Part shown: in pieces, positions 50,019-61,374 of the stretch | Layout: each line of letters begins with the position of its first letter | Numbering within the stretch: position 1 is the stretch's first letter | Assembly (NCBI RefSeq): GCF_029962835.1 | Contig: NC_080577.1 | Span: 32,656,501 to 32,720,500, forward strand | Reading direction: 5' to 3' | Source: Magnolia sinica | Taxonomy: Eukaryota; Streptophyta; Magnoliopsida; Magnoliales; Magnoliaceae | Length of the DNA: 64,000 bases | Made by a program: the position numbers and the translations under genes | The notes under the pieces: model-generated | Databases searched by the model: none | Told to the model about the DNA's origin: nothing | The model's input: the letters and a program-made list of their open reading frames with translations, nothing else

Positions 50019-51237
50019 TGTACAAAGCATACCATCTACCTCACCCTGGATGTGCTCAGGTGGCAAATAGGTGCAAATGTGAAAGTTATCCATCAGATGG
50101 GACCTACCGTGTTGATGTTCTCACTCAATACTAGCCGGTCAATTTAGCAAGTGGGCCACTGATATAGAACAGGACGCAGATAATTTCATGGCCAAGTTGA
50201 ACAAAAAAAAGCCTGATCGGAGACGGAGGTGATCCGGACCTTCAGAACTTAAAATGGACGTATCTCGCAAACTGGAATGATAAAATGAAGAGGATGGTCA
50301 TCTGCGATATCGCCTGTTTCGTTAAGGGAGGGAGCTTGATCTCAATGTTCGGATGCAACCTTTGCACGTAAGTCGTTAATTTGATCAGAATGTTCGACCA
50401 ACTCAGGGACCTCATTCTTAAGATGAGTATGGAAATCAGCTCTTGGCTGGTCGATCTCGATCTCCCACCACGTGATTTCAAATTTCGATCACTTGATCTT
50501 ATCATCACCAATGATCTCGCGAAACGGTTGAGAAATATCTGCTAAACGTGCACTTATGATTTAGAAAATGTTTATCTCAACGTAATCAACTCATGACTTA
50601 TAAATAGAGGCCTCATTTACAATGAAAGGGACACACCAATGAACCGTCAGCTCGACTGAACTGGCTTGCTTGATTCTAACTTAAGCATCCAAGGATACCC
50701 TACCATACCCAAGGTCCTCCTTTGTGTGCTGGTAGCCTAAAATTCAGCTAGGGCTAACACATTTCCACGTCAACAAAGGTGTTAAAAGAAATTGGGCCCA
50801 CTTTTTTGGACAACGATTACCTACAAGACAAAGTTCATTGTCCTATGCATTTATTAGTTGGTGGGCCTCCCTCTGGCCAGCCACCAGACAAAGATCATTT
50901 TCCTACACAGCGTACGTCCTGGTGCATGCCCCGTACAGTAAAGAGTCATGTCCGGCCGGAGTAGGTGGAGGGATGTAAGGAGGGGAGGCATGGGAGGACA
51001 TTGAACCCTAACCGTACAACCAAAAGGGGTGAAGTTAGTTAGGAGGGGTTAAATGCGCCAGCTCAGGATCCATGTGCACGTGACAGAAGCCTCCAATCAT
51101 TCGGTTGGCAGGCACGGGCGCACATTAGTGCATTGCGGGCTCACCGACCAGCTGTCGTTCCATCCCTGGTTGCCCTACCGCACGTGCACCACAGAACCCG
51201 ATTCCTCTGCAACACATCTTTTATTGCACATCCAAGC
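50019..51237 (+). other. No gene; LTR-like promoter fragment around 50598
   Basis: CTTATAAATAGAGGCC at 50597-50612, followed by a CTCGACTGAACTGGC..CTAACTTAAGCATCCAAGG stretch, resembles the promoter and leader of gypsy (Tat/Retand-type) LTRs. I cannot place TG or CA ends or a target duplication. The rest shows no features. Confidence 0.4.
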
Positions 51238-51662
51238 TTGTGGGGCCCACTATGTTGTATATGTAAAATCTACTCCGTCCATCAGGTTTTATACAAGATT
51301 ATAACACCTGGTACCGAAGAGTTAGATGATAAAAATACTTACTTGGACCACACCAAAGGGAACAATGAGGATGATTCCAACCATAGGTTTGTGTGCGGAG
51401 CCACCAAAGTGTCTGTCGTTCATCAAACCGTTTAATCAGAGCATAAATCACGAAAATGAAGTGAAGATATAAAAAGAGATCTTATACAAATATCATGAGG
51501 TCCACACCGTGTGAATTTAGATGGTTTAAAAACACTTTTACATTTTTCAAATTGATATTGACCTTCAGAGCTTTTCATCAGAATTATGTACGTCTCAAGT
51601 AATGGTTCTCACAAGATGGACGGATTAGATTTACATATCAAATATGGTGGGACCCACGGCGC
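51238..51662. mobile_element. MITE-like inverted repeat element
   Basis: TGTGGGGCCCACTATGTTGT, ATGTAAAATCTACTCCGTCC at the left is inverted at the right (GGACGGATTAGATTTACATA..ATGGTGGGACCCACGG, about 51617-51660). The centre carries CTTGGACCACACC- and AGGTCCACACC-type sequence. No target duplication was identified. Confidence 0.6.
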
Positions 51663-53075
51663 CTGAGAGTTTTACGCAGCTGCGTAGAATAGGTGTTGCA
51701 GACTATTCCGGTCCTGCGCCACATGCCACTCTACGCCACGACTGACCTCAGGCGACCTACGCGCATCCCTATTAGTAGAAGGATTCCGTACGGATGAGGG
51801 TGGTCGCCAAAATCAATCCGGACCAGATCTGGTGCACCTAGAAGTACAGGATGTATGGTACCTCCTTGTCAATGGTGCACATCTGGCATACATAGGCTAG
51901 ATCTAAACTGTTCATTTGATAGGTACTATGATGTATGGATTGTAGATAAAAATTCAGAGGGGTTCGTCACCTAAAACTTTTAATAGGTGGCAGGTAATTG
52001 GATACTGAAAGAACGGATCATATTCAGCTAAAACAAGTTCCATTTATTAGATGGTTAGGATATTGTGGTCAAAGCAACTTTTGAGTTGTGAACGATCAAT
52101 GGTGAGGCTTGTAGATTTCTTCACTCTCATCGTTATACACATGTGCCACGTGTGTGGTAATGATCTAGAAGCACAAAAATGCCCTACCACCGGAGATAGT
52201 TATGGATCGGCTCCCAGATCGATGTAAAAAACATTGATACTCTGCCAGGGCATGGCCAACTATGCATGAGCGTACGAGTGTATGTTTACCTGTAAAGACA
52301 TGCTTATAAAATGATAAAGGAAAAAAAAAATGGTGGGCCACTCTACATGGATCATGACCTTAGGAAAAAAATATGAAATATGGTCTTATTTTTTATATCA
52401 TGGCATGAGAGGGACGGTCTAGATGAAAGGAGTCAAAGGTTGGAGAGTCAATTTAATACAAGGTCAACATCATTAGATCAGCAGCTGTTTGCATGTTCAT
52501 AAGCTTCTATGGACTAGGACCTTAGTAAAAGGAAAACACCCCCTCGTAATTTTCTAACAAGAGGCTTTTAATTCCTATTATTTTTTGCATCACGGTCTAC
52601 CTGAGTTTTAGATATATTTTAAATTTAATCATGTTTCTTGAAATGTGTTGTAAAAGAGTGATAAATGGTGGACTCCACCTGCCTTCACACCATGGTGAAG
52701 GTTGGTAGATGCCTCCTTACACAATCTAGCCCACTAACTTTTTAAGTTAGCGAGAACTTGCATACATGACCTAGAGTAATTCAAGCTAAAAAATATGGGT
52801 ACCATTTTAGATGCACTGTGAATAAAAACATATGTTTTTATGGTGATTTGACCATTAGTAGGGGTGTCAACGGGGCAGGCTCAGGCCTGAAAAATCAAAA
52901 TTTAGGGCCAACCTGAAGTAGTTCAAAATCTGGGCAAAGACCTACAACGGCCCGGCCCGTTGAAAGCCCTAACCATTGGATTGATAGATAATTATTGGAC
53001 CGTTATATCCAATGGTCTTATTTCTAAAAGCAAGTGTCCATGAATGAGAGGCTGGGGTTGTTCATCTTGAGTTTT
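51663..53075. other. No gene seen
   Basis: Intergenic sequence with scattered GTGGGCC and ATGGACGG words. There are no convincing inverted ends and no coding frames above background. Confidence 0.5.
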
Positions 53076-53088
53076 AACTTAGGTAGGG

Positions 53089-53177
53089 GTTGTTCATCTT
53101 GGCATCGATTCCCTAGTGGGGGTGGCTAACAGTGAAGTCATGTGATCTGACAGGGGGTGTACTAACCAAAAAAAAAA
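53089..53177 (+). mobile_element. 5'-truncated SINE with 13-bp TSD
   Basis: GCATCGATTCCCTAGTGGGG, GGCTAACAGTGA and GGGGTGTACTAACC plus a poly-A tail match the 3' half of the SINE at 49856-50018. AACTTAGGTAGGG flanks it exactly (53076-53088 and 53178-53190), as expected for LINE-mediated insertion. The A-box half is missing. The first 14 bases (GTTGTTCATCTTGG) also occur just upstream at 53057. Confidence 0.8.
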
Positions 53178-53190
53178 AACTTAGGTAGGG

Positions 53191-54165
53191 TAGATTCCAA
53201 AATTCAGTTTGTTTAATTTGAGTTAAAATTCGCCACGTGTATCATTTCTAAGTGCCTGTGTATCAAGCGTCATGCACAGGCAGAATATTAGTTAACTACC
53301 CACAGAAAAATAGAGTAATGGTTACCCTAAACAGGTGGGGACCAGTAGCCCTATGGTCTGATGACCAACTGTGGCCTGCTTGTGGAAATAGACAACCCCA
53401 GGATATCGTGTCCTGGAATGCTACTACGCACGCGCGTACATATGGCAATCTTGTACGATGATCAGGATCGTTGGCTTGGTGGGACATCACTTGGATAGGT
53501 CAGCCCCCAAAACGATCACTGTAGTAGCCATCTTATTAGTAGCCTAAAAAGATATGTTAACACCACCAAAGGATGGTCAGAGTTATCTAGGTGTTGGCCC
53601 ACCAAATCAACGCCTCTAATCAGCATGCATATGTTCCACACGTTGGGTGGAGACTTGAGACAGCACTTCACAGAAATTGTGTGAGGCCCACGTCGTTATA
53701 GCATCCTTCCTCCACTTGCGTCTAATTCTAACCTCTTGTTGGAAGTCGATAGTACTCGTACCGAGCGCAGGTTGGTCGTACTATTTAAAGGGACAGGCAC
53801 CACAAGTGCCAACGTGGCACACGTGGAGAGTATCCAAGCCACGCTCCTTATGGGCCCACCATGTACTCTGTCCTATCCCATCAGATAAATAGGATCCACA
53901 CATCAGGTTGGTCACATGTGTATAGTAGCAGATGGAGTGTGGTGTCGAAAGCATGCATCATAGTTACAGGTGATTATTTTTTGTGCAATTGACACGGCAG
54001 GATTTGATTGGCCCACAGCCCCTGCCACAGGTGACCCCATGCAAAAAGTATGTTGAAAAGGGTCGCGGATTGAGTACCACAGCAGGATAGAGAAGGACGG
54101 TCCTGTCAGGGTCTCTGTGGGCCCCACCGTCACGTTGTTCATCTATTTGAAATATCATTTTAGGA
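53191..54165. other. No gene seen
   Basis: Intergenic. It contains GTGGGCCCCACCGTCACGTTG (54118-54138) and GGGCCCACCATGTACTCTGT (53851-53870), members of the common motif, but no paired ends that I can define. Confidence 0.45.
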
Positions 54166-54269
54166 CATGAGCCTACAAAGGAGATAGATGGTGTCATTGA
54201 TGTTTTAAATTGTTGACCATGAGCCTAAAAAGGAGGTACATGGTGTTATTGATGTTTTAAATTGTGCGC
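54166..54269 (+). repeat. 52-bp tandem duplication at copia-2 left edge
   Basis: CATGAGCCTA(C/A)AAAGGAG..ATGGTGT(C/T)ATTGATGTTTTAAATTG occurs at 54166 and 54218, period 52. The second copy runs into the copia LTR, so the duplication includes the LTR start. Confidence 0.7.
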
Positions 54270-54810
54270 AGCGAAGCTCTTCGATGCCATCAACAGGCTG
54301 CTTAATGCCCTCGAGGAGAATTTGATGCCATTGAGTAGGTGCTTAATGGCATTAGAAAAATCTTAAAAAATTGTATTTTCTTGCTCAATTTTTTGGTGAT
54401 TTCTCGTTGCCATCAAAAGATTTCAATGCCATCGACGGATTGCTGATGCCATCAAATTGCCATTGAAAGTTCCATCTAGTGCGCACATAGAATTGTTTTA
54501 GTGTGGGATTTGATTCCGATTTCAATTGTAATTCTCATACAGGCTATATATACAGGTGTAATTGGGTTTTGGGTTTTGAGGTGATAGAAATGTGTTCTAA
54601 GTTTTTTAAATTCGTTCTTAAGGGTTTCAAATAGCATGACTTTGGGAGATTCGAGACTTGTTCGAATCGGGTAATCTCTATCTCTTGTAATTTTTTACTT
54701 TCAGAGTGCATTAATGTCACTTGGTGCCATAGTTTTTTCTACAAGGGTTTTTCCATATCAAATTCGGCATGTTTGTGATTAGACTTGATTATGTGATTGG
54801 AATATTTTGC

Positions 54811-55132
54811 TTGATTTATGAGGAAGAGCTTAATATCTCTTAGAGTACTTAAGGCGCTTGGATGCAGAGTCAACAATTTTGATCATGTCCTTAAAGTTTC
54901 AAAGGGGACACTCAATAGTCATAAAGGCATAGAGCAACATGAACCTTTACAGGTTAATCGGGAGCACTTCATTGGGTGGAACTGTAGTGTCTGTAACGGA
55001 TTCCACGTCTACACGTATGTGGCATGCAGTCTAAGCCACATAAGCGAGCGGGGCATAAATGTACTTTCTGACTGTTGTTTAATTTCAGATTTTAAAAGTT
55101 TTGATTTGAATATATGTGAGCATTGTATATAA
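54811..55132 (+). pseudogene. Copia-2 GAG-pre-integrase remnant
   Basis: The frame shows RKSLISLRVLKALGCRV, HVLKVSKGTL, then HISERGINVLSD and DLNICEHCI. This is the conserved order at the protease/GAG-pre-integrase boundary (LG-L-LGC, LKVSKG, GH-SERG, CEHC). The first cysteine pair of the integrase zinc region is retained. The expected LWH-LGH is replaced by CSLSHI. It ends with a stop at 55132, and a stretch of about 100 AT-rich bases follows before integrase resumes. Confidence 0.75.
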
Positions 55133-55214
55133 TGTAAACAAAAAAGGTTATCTTTTAAATTTAGTAAACATGTATGTAATGATGTTTTTTATTATGTGTA
55201 TTCTGATGTCTGAG

Positions 55215-55680
55215 AGCTGACGCCCGTAGTTTCTGGTAGAGGGTCTTCATGGTTCATCACGTTCATTGACGACTATTTCAGAAAAGTGTGGGTTTATTTT
55301 ATGAAAAATAAATCTGATGTTTTCACCAACTTCAAGTAGTGGAAGACAACGATGTAAAAATATTTAGGGCGAAAAGCGAAGGTACTAAGGACAAATAACG
55401 GTGAAAATTTTACTTCAGGAGAATTCAATCAATATTGTAAAGATAAATGGATCATGAGGCACAACACAGTGTGCCACACATTACAGCAGAATGGTATGGC
55501 TGGGTAGATGAATCAGACTCTTTTGGAGAGGGCTTGAAGCATGATCGATAATGTTGGGTTGGACAAGGACCTGTGGACTCAGGCCGTTAACACGGCTTGT
55601 TACTTGGTGAATCGGTCTACTTCTACGACCATTAATTCTAAGATTATAGAGCAAGTGTTGAGTGGTTAAAAGGCATAATA
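55215..55680 (+). pseudogene. Copia-2 integrase core, catalytic residues lost
   Basis: FITFIDDYFRKVWVYFMKNK keeps the first catalytic Asp. LRTNNGENF has Asn in place of the second catalytic Asp. NGMAG followed by a stop replaces the Glu of the NG-AE motif. The later segment DKDLWTQAVNTACYLVNRS is well kept. Several stops interrupt it. It would act in nuclear cDNA integration in an intact element; this copy cannot. Confidence 0.8.
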
Positions 55681-56068
55681 CTAGAGATTGCGAGTATTTG
55701 ATCACGATGCTTACTCTTATGTACTGTCAGTTGAGAGAGATAAGTTAGACCAAAGAGCAAAAAAATACATAGCAAAAAAATACATATTTTTCGGCTATGG
55801 TGGTGGTGTGAAAGGGATAGGTTGTATGACTGGATCACACGAAAAATCATCCTTAATCGTGACGTCAAATTCGACGAGGGATCCTTGTTCCATATGGATG
55901 AGTAGGAGGAGCCAAAAAAGTTAGTTGTGGACGTACATGTAAACACAGTGAGACTCAGGCTAATACAGAGATGCATATAAAGGTACAGGAGAAGGTGGAG
56001 CATCCACATGTGAGAAGGAATCCGCCAAGGGATCGCAGGTTACCGAATACGGGGATGACTCAAATGTT

Positions 56069-57631
56069 GTGTTTTTCCTCATTACACATGATGAGAATCT
56101 GTATACTTTTCAAGAGGCTCTTGATGAGTCAGATGTCGAAAATTATAAAGCAGCAATGGATGATAAGATGAACTCCTTATATAAGAACGAGACGTGGGAG
56201 TTAGTGGAACTTCCTGTTGGAGCGATCGAGTGCAAGTGGATCTTCAAGAAAAAACATGATAGATACAAGGCAAGATAAGTGGTGAAGGGATATGCTCAGA
56301 GAGAATGTGTCGACTTCACTGAAATATTCACACCAGTTGTAAAGCAAGTATCTATCGAATTCTTGTTGGTGCTGGTTATCCAATATGATATCAAGCTAGA
56401 GCAGATGGATGTGAGGACTTCTTTCCTGCATGGGGAATTGGAAGAGCAGATCTACATAAAGTAAATAGAAGGTTATAAAATACAACAGGCAAAGAATATG
56501 GTTTGCGGGTTGAAGAGGTCGTTATATGACTTAAAACAATCGTCTACGCAATGATATAAAAATTTTGATTCTTTCATGGTGAGTTAAAGGCTTAACATGA
56601 GTGAATATGATCATTATGTTTATTATAAAACACTGAGTGATGATAAATTCATTATTTTAGTTTTGTATATTGATGACATGTTGATCGCTAGTTAGAATAT
56701 GTCTAAGATCGACTTACTAAGGACCCAGTTATCAGATTCATTCAAAATGAAAGATCTGGGGGTTGCAAGGAGGGTTCTTGGCATTAATGTACACAGAGAC
56801 AGGAAGAGGAGCAGATTATGGTTATCTCAGGCTAAATACAATGAGAAGGTGTTAATGAAGAGTGAGATGGACAAGGCAAAGCCATTCAGCATTCTCCACG
56901 CGGCTTACTTCAAGCTATCTTCATAACAGTATCCTAAAACAAATGAAGAAAAGTAGAATATTTATCGTGTACGTTATTCGATTGTGATTGCCAACTTGAT
57001 ATATGCCATGGTCTGTACTAGACTGGATATTTTACATGTGATGGGTGTTATTAGTAAATACATGTCTAAACCCGGAAAACAACGCTGAGAAGAGGTGAAA
57101 TGGCTTCTTCGATACATTCGAGGTACATAGAACTACATATTATCATCTGTGAAATCATGGGATAAGCTAGTAGGATATGTGGATTCTGATTACACGGGCA
57201 GTGTAGATAATAGAAGGTCGACTTCTGGTTATTCATTTGTATTAACGGGTGGAGAGATTAGTTGGAAGTCGAAGCTTCGTTCTATGGTGGCTCTTTCTAC
57301 AATCGAAGCTAAGTATATGGCGGTGATAAAAGTGTTCAAGGAAAGTATTTGGTTGAGGGGGATGATAAATTAGTTAGAACTTCACCAAAAGGTCGTGACG
57401 GTTAATTTTGAGAGCGAAAGCGCGATCAATTTGGCTAAAAACTTTGTTTATCACTCACATACTAAATATATTGATGTGCGTCACCATTTTATCCGATAAG
57501 TACTTGAGCAATGAGGCGTGACTCTAGAGAAGATTCACACAAGCGTAAATCCGACAGACATGCTCACTAAGGTGGTTGCCACATAGAAGTTCAAGTTCTG
57601 TGAAACTTCTCTAGGCTTGGTGAAGGCGTAA
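56069..57631 (+). pseudogene. Copia-2 reverse transcriptase and RNase H, many stops, no frameshift
   Basis: This is one continuous reading frame of 520 codons, with about thirteen internal stops and no frameshift. RT motifs: NETWELVELP, KWIFKKK, VDFTEIFTPVVK, LEQMDVRTSFLHGELEEQIY, SLYDLKQ and the catalytic YIDDM at 56665-56679. RNase H motifs: GYVDSDYTGSVDNRRSTSGY (57173 on), ALSTIEAKYMA and HTKYIDVRHHFIR, then the conserved tail PTDMLTK. Spacing between motifs is normal for copia, so the domain is essentially full length but repeatedly interrupted. The catalytic Asp pair of RT is intact. Confidence 0.88.
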
Positions 57632-58512
57632 ATGGAAAACAGAGTGAGCACGAGAAGCGATGTTGGAGCTATGATGCAAGGCGGAATTAGAGACTCTGCA
57701 ACGATTTCATCTGGTTCAGTCTTCGAGTTAGACACACAGTGACAGTCTGGGTCTTCATACATTAAGTGTGCCAGTGTGACGAGACAACATTCGAGGGTAT
57801 CATGGAGATTAATTGTCTGGTATTCTTGTTGTAATACGAACATTGTCCAAAGGAGGACAAATCAATTTCAAGCAGAGTGACTTTCATTGTGCATCGCATC
57901 AAATAAGTTTTCTAAATTCCTCCTAATTCAAATTTCTAAAATTTTAAAAAAAAATTCTTTTACAATTATTTTTTAATTATGAATTTTCATAATTATGGAT
58001 TTACATATCCAAAAATTTCTACAATAAATGCATTCGCTCATCTTGTGTACTCTGCCACATGTTTATACTTATGCAATAATACTCTAGTATGACAATTATA
58101 ATATGTAGGTACCCAAAAAAAAATGTACACATGGAAAACATTAACTCAATTTAAACCCACTAAATTATAGATCCCATTATCGTTGAGTCACTGTAAAAAC
58201 CCAAACAGCTGGAACAATCCTAACCTTTAATTTGAGGATACTAGTTGAATTAGGATCATTGAACCATCTAATAAATGTCTCCCAATCTGATGGCCATATG
58301 CTCAAATAAACCACACCTTTTAAGACATGGTATATCTGAACTGGGTCCAATAATTTTAATTACCTTCAACAGCATGTGTGCAATTTAAGTAAATTTCTAA
58401 GTGCATGTATACCATCCATCATACTTTGCCAGAGTATCTAAGTATGAGGTGTTAGGCATTGTACAATGATATAATACATTTAGTACAAGACTAGCATTGG
58501 CGCATTTGACCC

Positions 58513-58636
58513 TTACGCTTTTTTTTTTTTGAACACACACACCCACGCACGCAGTAGCGGGATTTCACCACCTATTGGTTTCGAACCCAAGACCTCCTGT
58601 TGAAATCCCTCAAAGTCCAGGCAAGGATTGGAACCC
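58513..58636 (-). mobile_element. SINE-like insertion with B box
   Basis: On the minus strand: GGTCTTGGGTTCGAAACC (B box GGTTCGAAACC-like), GGGATTTCAACAGGAGG upstream, then GTGTGTGTGTTC and poly-A (poly-T at 58520-58530). Copies A and B lack this segment. The flanks TTGACCCTTA and TTGACACTTA may be a mutated target duplication. It is not the same family as the 49856 SINE. Confidence 0.65.
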
Positions 58637-59526
58637 AATTGACACTTATACACTTGAAGCTAGATAACAACACTTCTGTATATTAGTACCATTAGCACAT
58701 GTGGCATATTTGAAGTGATTGAAGATAGACAATGGCAAACGTTGTACATTGGTGCATGTGAAGTACTTTGCACGTGTGGGTGCAAGAAAAGATGAATGGT
58801 GGTACATGTGCATATTAGCACATGTGGTGTGTAGGGTGCAAGAAAGGATCGAATGGTGGTATGCATGCATATTAGCACATGTGGTGCATAATAGAAGATG
58901 GATGGCATCACATGTGGTAAATATGCAAGAGATGAAGGATAATGGCATGTGTAGCACACTGACAAATGTGGTTTGGCGACACGTGTGGGCTATAATCAAA
59001 GATGAATGATTGCTCATTTGGCACGTTGACACATTTAACACATGTGAGGCAATTGAAGATGGATAATAGCATATTTAAGTTTAACCCTTGAAATGTCCAA
59101 TTGCCTTCTGTTGTGGGAAAATGACTTTTTAAAAATAAAGGTAAAAAAAATTTATTTATTTATTTATTAATAAAAATAAATAATATAAAATGAGTACCAT
59201 GAAGACAATATTTCCTTTCCTTTCCTTTCTATTAATTTAAACAATCCCTTTAGGTTAATTGAAGTAACTTCTCCGTTTCTAAGGTATGAAAAACAGAAAT
59301 ATATCAATATATGAAATTTTTCTATAAAAGAAAATTCAATATTGGAAGAGAGAAAACTAGAGGTACAGCTCCCATAAAATAAAATAAAAACTCTCTTTAA
59401 CTCACTAGGGATTGTATAAGTGGCTCCCCATCATAATCTAGCATTGTTCTTAAATGTAGGTGGAAAGGGCTTTAGCCTACATTAGCTGTTGAGATATACA
59501 ACCAAAAGTATAGAGCGTGGCCGCCA

Positions 59527-59960
59527 TGTTGTGTTTGATGTCTTAAATCTAATCAGATTCTGCGTAGATTTTTTGCACAACTGCGAAAGGGCGGGATTTA
59601 TTTCTGATTTCATTTATGATTCTTTCCGATTTTGTTTAGGATTATTCCTAAAACTATATATATATATGGGTGTAAACGGGATTATGAGGTATGATTCTAA
59701 GGGATTTCAAGGGTTTCTAAAAGGGTTCTAGGATTATCAAAGGGTGTAGCAAGGGTGAGATTCGAGGTTGTTCGAATCGGGTAAGTCCTCTATCTTTATA
59801 ATTTCTATTTTCATAGTGAAGATCTGTCGCTTTCTGCCATGATTTTTTCCCGCAAGGGTTTTCCACGTTAAATCTATGTAATCTCTTGTGTGTGCTTAGT
59901 GCCATTAGATTGCTATCCTACATCTAGATCTATGTGATTCCACAGGCCAAAATCCCAACA
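59527..59960 (+). mobile_element. Copia-3 5' LTR
   Basis: It starts TGTTGTGTTTGATG and ends CCCAACA. A TATATATATATGGG run near 59657 may be the TATA region. Confidence 0.8.
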
Positions 59961-59962
59961 AG

Positions 59963-59973
59963 TGGTATCAGAG
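59963..59973 (+). other. Copia-3 primer binding site
   Basis: TGGTATCAGAG matches the initiator tRNA-Met PBS of plant copia elements, two bases after the LTR end. Confidence 0.85.
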
Positions 59974-60015
59974 AAATCGTTAGGGCATAGATCTGAATCT
60001 GAGGGATTAGTAATA

Positions 60016-60760
60016 ATGGCAAGCACCGGGTATGATATTGAGAAGTACTCAGGAAAAAATAATTTTGAGTTATGGAAGATCAAGATGATGAGTTCCTTAA
60101 TTAAGTAAGGCGAATGTAGTTCTCTTGAGGAGCGAAAGTCTACTATGACTGATGATGAATAGAATACTTTTAATAAGAAGGCTTTATCATCGATCCGTTT
60201 ATGTCTCACGGATGAGGTTCTCTAAAATGTTATGAGGGAGAAAACTGCGGCTAAGTTATGGGTGAAGTTAGAGGATGTCTATGCGAAAAAATCCTCTGAA
60301 AATCACCTACACTTAAAGCGGCAATGGTATAACTTCAAGATGGCAGAGGGTGGAGATCTGGAGGCTCACATCAGCAATTTTAATAAATTGGTTTGCAAAT
60401 TGCTGGATATGGAGGAAGTGATGAAAGATGAAGAACAAGTATGTATGTTGCTGAATTCTCTTCCGGCGTCTTATGAGTCATTCAAGGACACAATGTGCTC
60501 CACGAATAAAACTGTCTATTGACACTATTATCTCAGCCCTTCAAGGGAAGGCTATGAGAAAGCTTAACGTTGATATGAAGATATGTTCTAATGCACTGGT
60601 TACAAGGGATAGAAATTCTGAATAAGGTACAGGTTCTTCAGGTTTTAGATTAAATCAAAGAGCACGAGTAAGGGAAAGGTAAAATACTAGAATTGTGGGA
60701 ACGAAGGACATGTGAAGAAGGATTGTGAAAATCCTAAATCTAAGAGAGAAGATTCTGAGG
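60016..60760 (+). pseudogene. Copia-3 gag, broken
   Basis: The start is ATG at 60016 (MASTGYDIEKYSGKNNFELW, the F-G-N-ELWK-KM pattern of Tork-type Gag). In-frame stops occur near 60106, 60160 and 60223. A clean stretch follows, AKLWVKLEDVYAKKSSENHL, then HISNFNKLVCKL and LLNSLPASYESF. A frameshift near 60515 leads to DTIISALQGKAMRK. The zinc knuckle near 60690 reads Y-stop-N-CGNEGHVKKDC. Its first Cys has become Tyr, and the following codon, usually Trp in this family, is a stop. The capsid fold is recognisable, but RNA packaging through the knuckle would be lost. Confidence 0.82.
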
Positions 60761-61374
60761 CTTCGTACAAGGAGGCCAATGCTGTCATGTTAGATGAATC
60801 GAGTAGATGTGATGGTGATGTTTTGTCTGTGCCTAGGATCAAACGGTCATACGATGATCGTAAGGACAAGTAGATGCTAAACACAAGGGCATCTTTTCAC
60901 ATGACTCGTCATTAGAGTTGGTTCACCAGTTATAAGGAGTGCGATGGTGGACGGGTATTTATAAGCAATGACATTGCCTGTAATGTTGTGGTTATTGGTA
61001 CGGTGCATATTAAGATGTTTGATGGGGTGAAGCGTACCCTGACTGATGTGAGGCATGTTCCTGACATGAAGAAAAATCTAATTTTTCTTGGTGTACTTAA
61101 GGCAATGGGCTGCAAGTTCATAGGTATTGATGGTGCTCTTAAGGTATCTAAGGGGGCATGGGTAATCATGAAAGCGCAACGACTCAGTAACATGTACAAG
61201 TTGATCGGGAGCGCTTTAAAAGTTAGACCTGCAATGAATGTAGCGGATTCCACCTCTGCACGTGTGTGGCATGTTGGGCATTGCCATATAAACGGGCAGG
61301 GCAGGAAGGCTGAGACACGCAGACAGGGATACAGAGCAAGTGGAGCCGCATGTAAGGAGAATCATACGGCATGA
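60761..61374 (+). pseudogene. Copia-3 protease and GAG-pre-integrase, active site lost
   Basis: EANAVMLDES leads to MLNTRASFHMT, where the DTGAS active site has become NTRAS through two G-to-A changes (near 60880). Then come the protease body (VFISNDIACNVVVIGTVHIK), TLTDVRHVPDMKKNLIFLGV, GCKFIG.. and LKVSKGAWVIMKAQ. WHVGHCHINGQG marks the GAG-pre-integrase H-GH region. Similarity then ends (KAETRRQG..), so the integrase is deleted. Stops lie near 60871 and 60913. Confidence 0.82.

Larger units (their letters stand above)
54244..57860 (+). mobile_element. Copia-2: decayed copia element lacking gag and 3' LTR
   Basis: A 5' LTR (about 54244-54800) shares GATTCGAG..TTGTTCGAATCGGGTAA and poly-pyrimidine features with the copia-3 LTR. 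It carries a TATA-like CTATATATACAGG at about 54544. It is followed directly by the end of the protease/GAG-pre-integrase region, so the PBS, gag and active-site protease are deleted. Integrase, RT and RNase H remnants follow to 57631. I find no 3' LTR before the next repeat at 58040. Confidence 0.75.
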
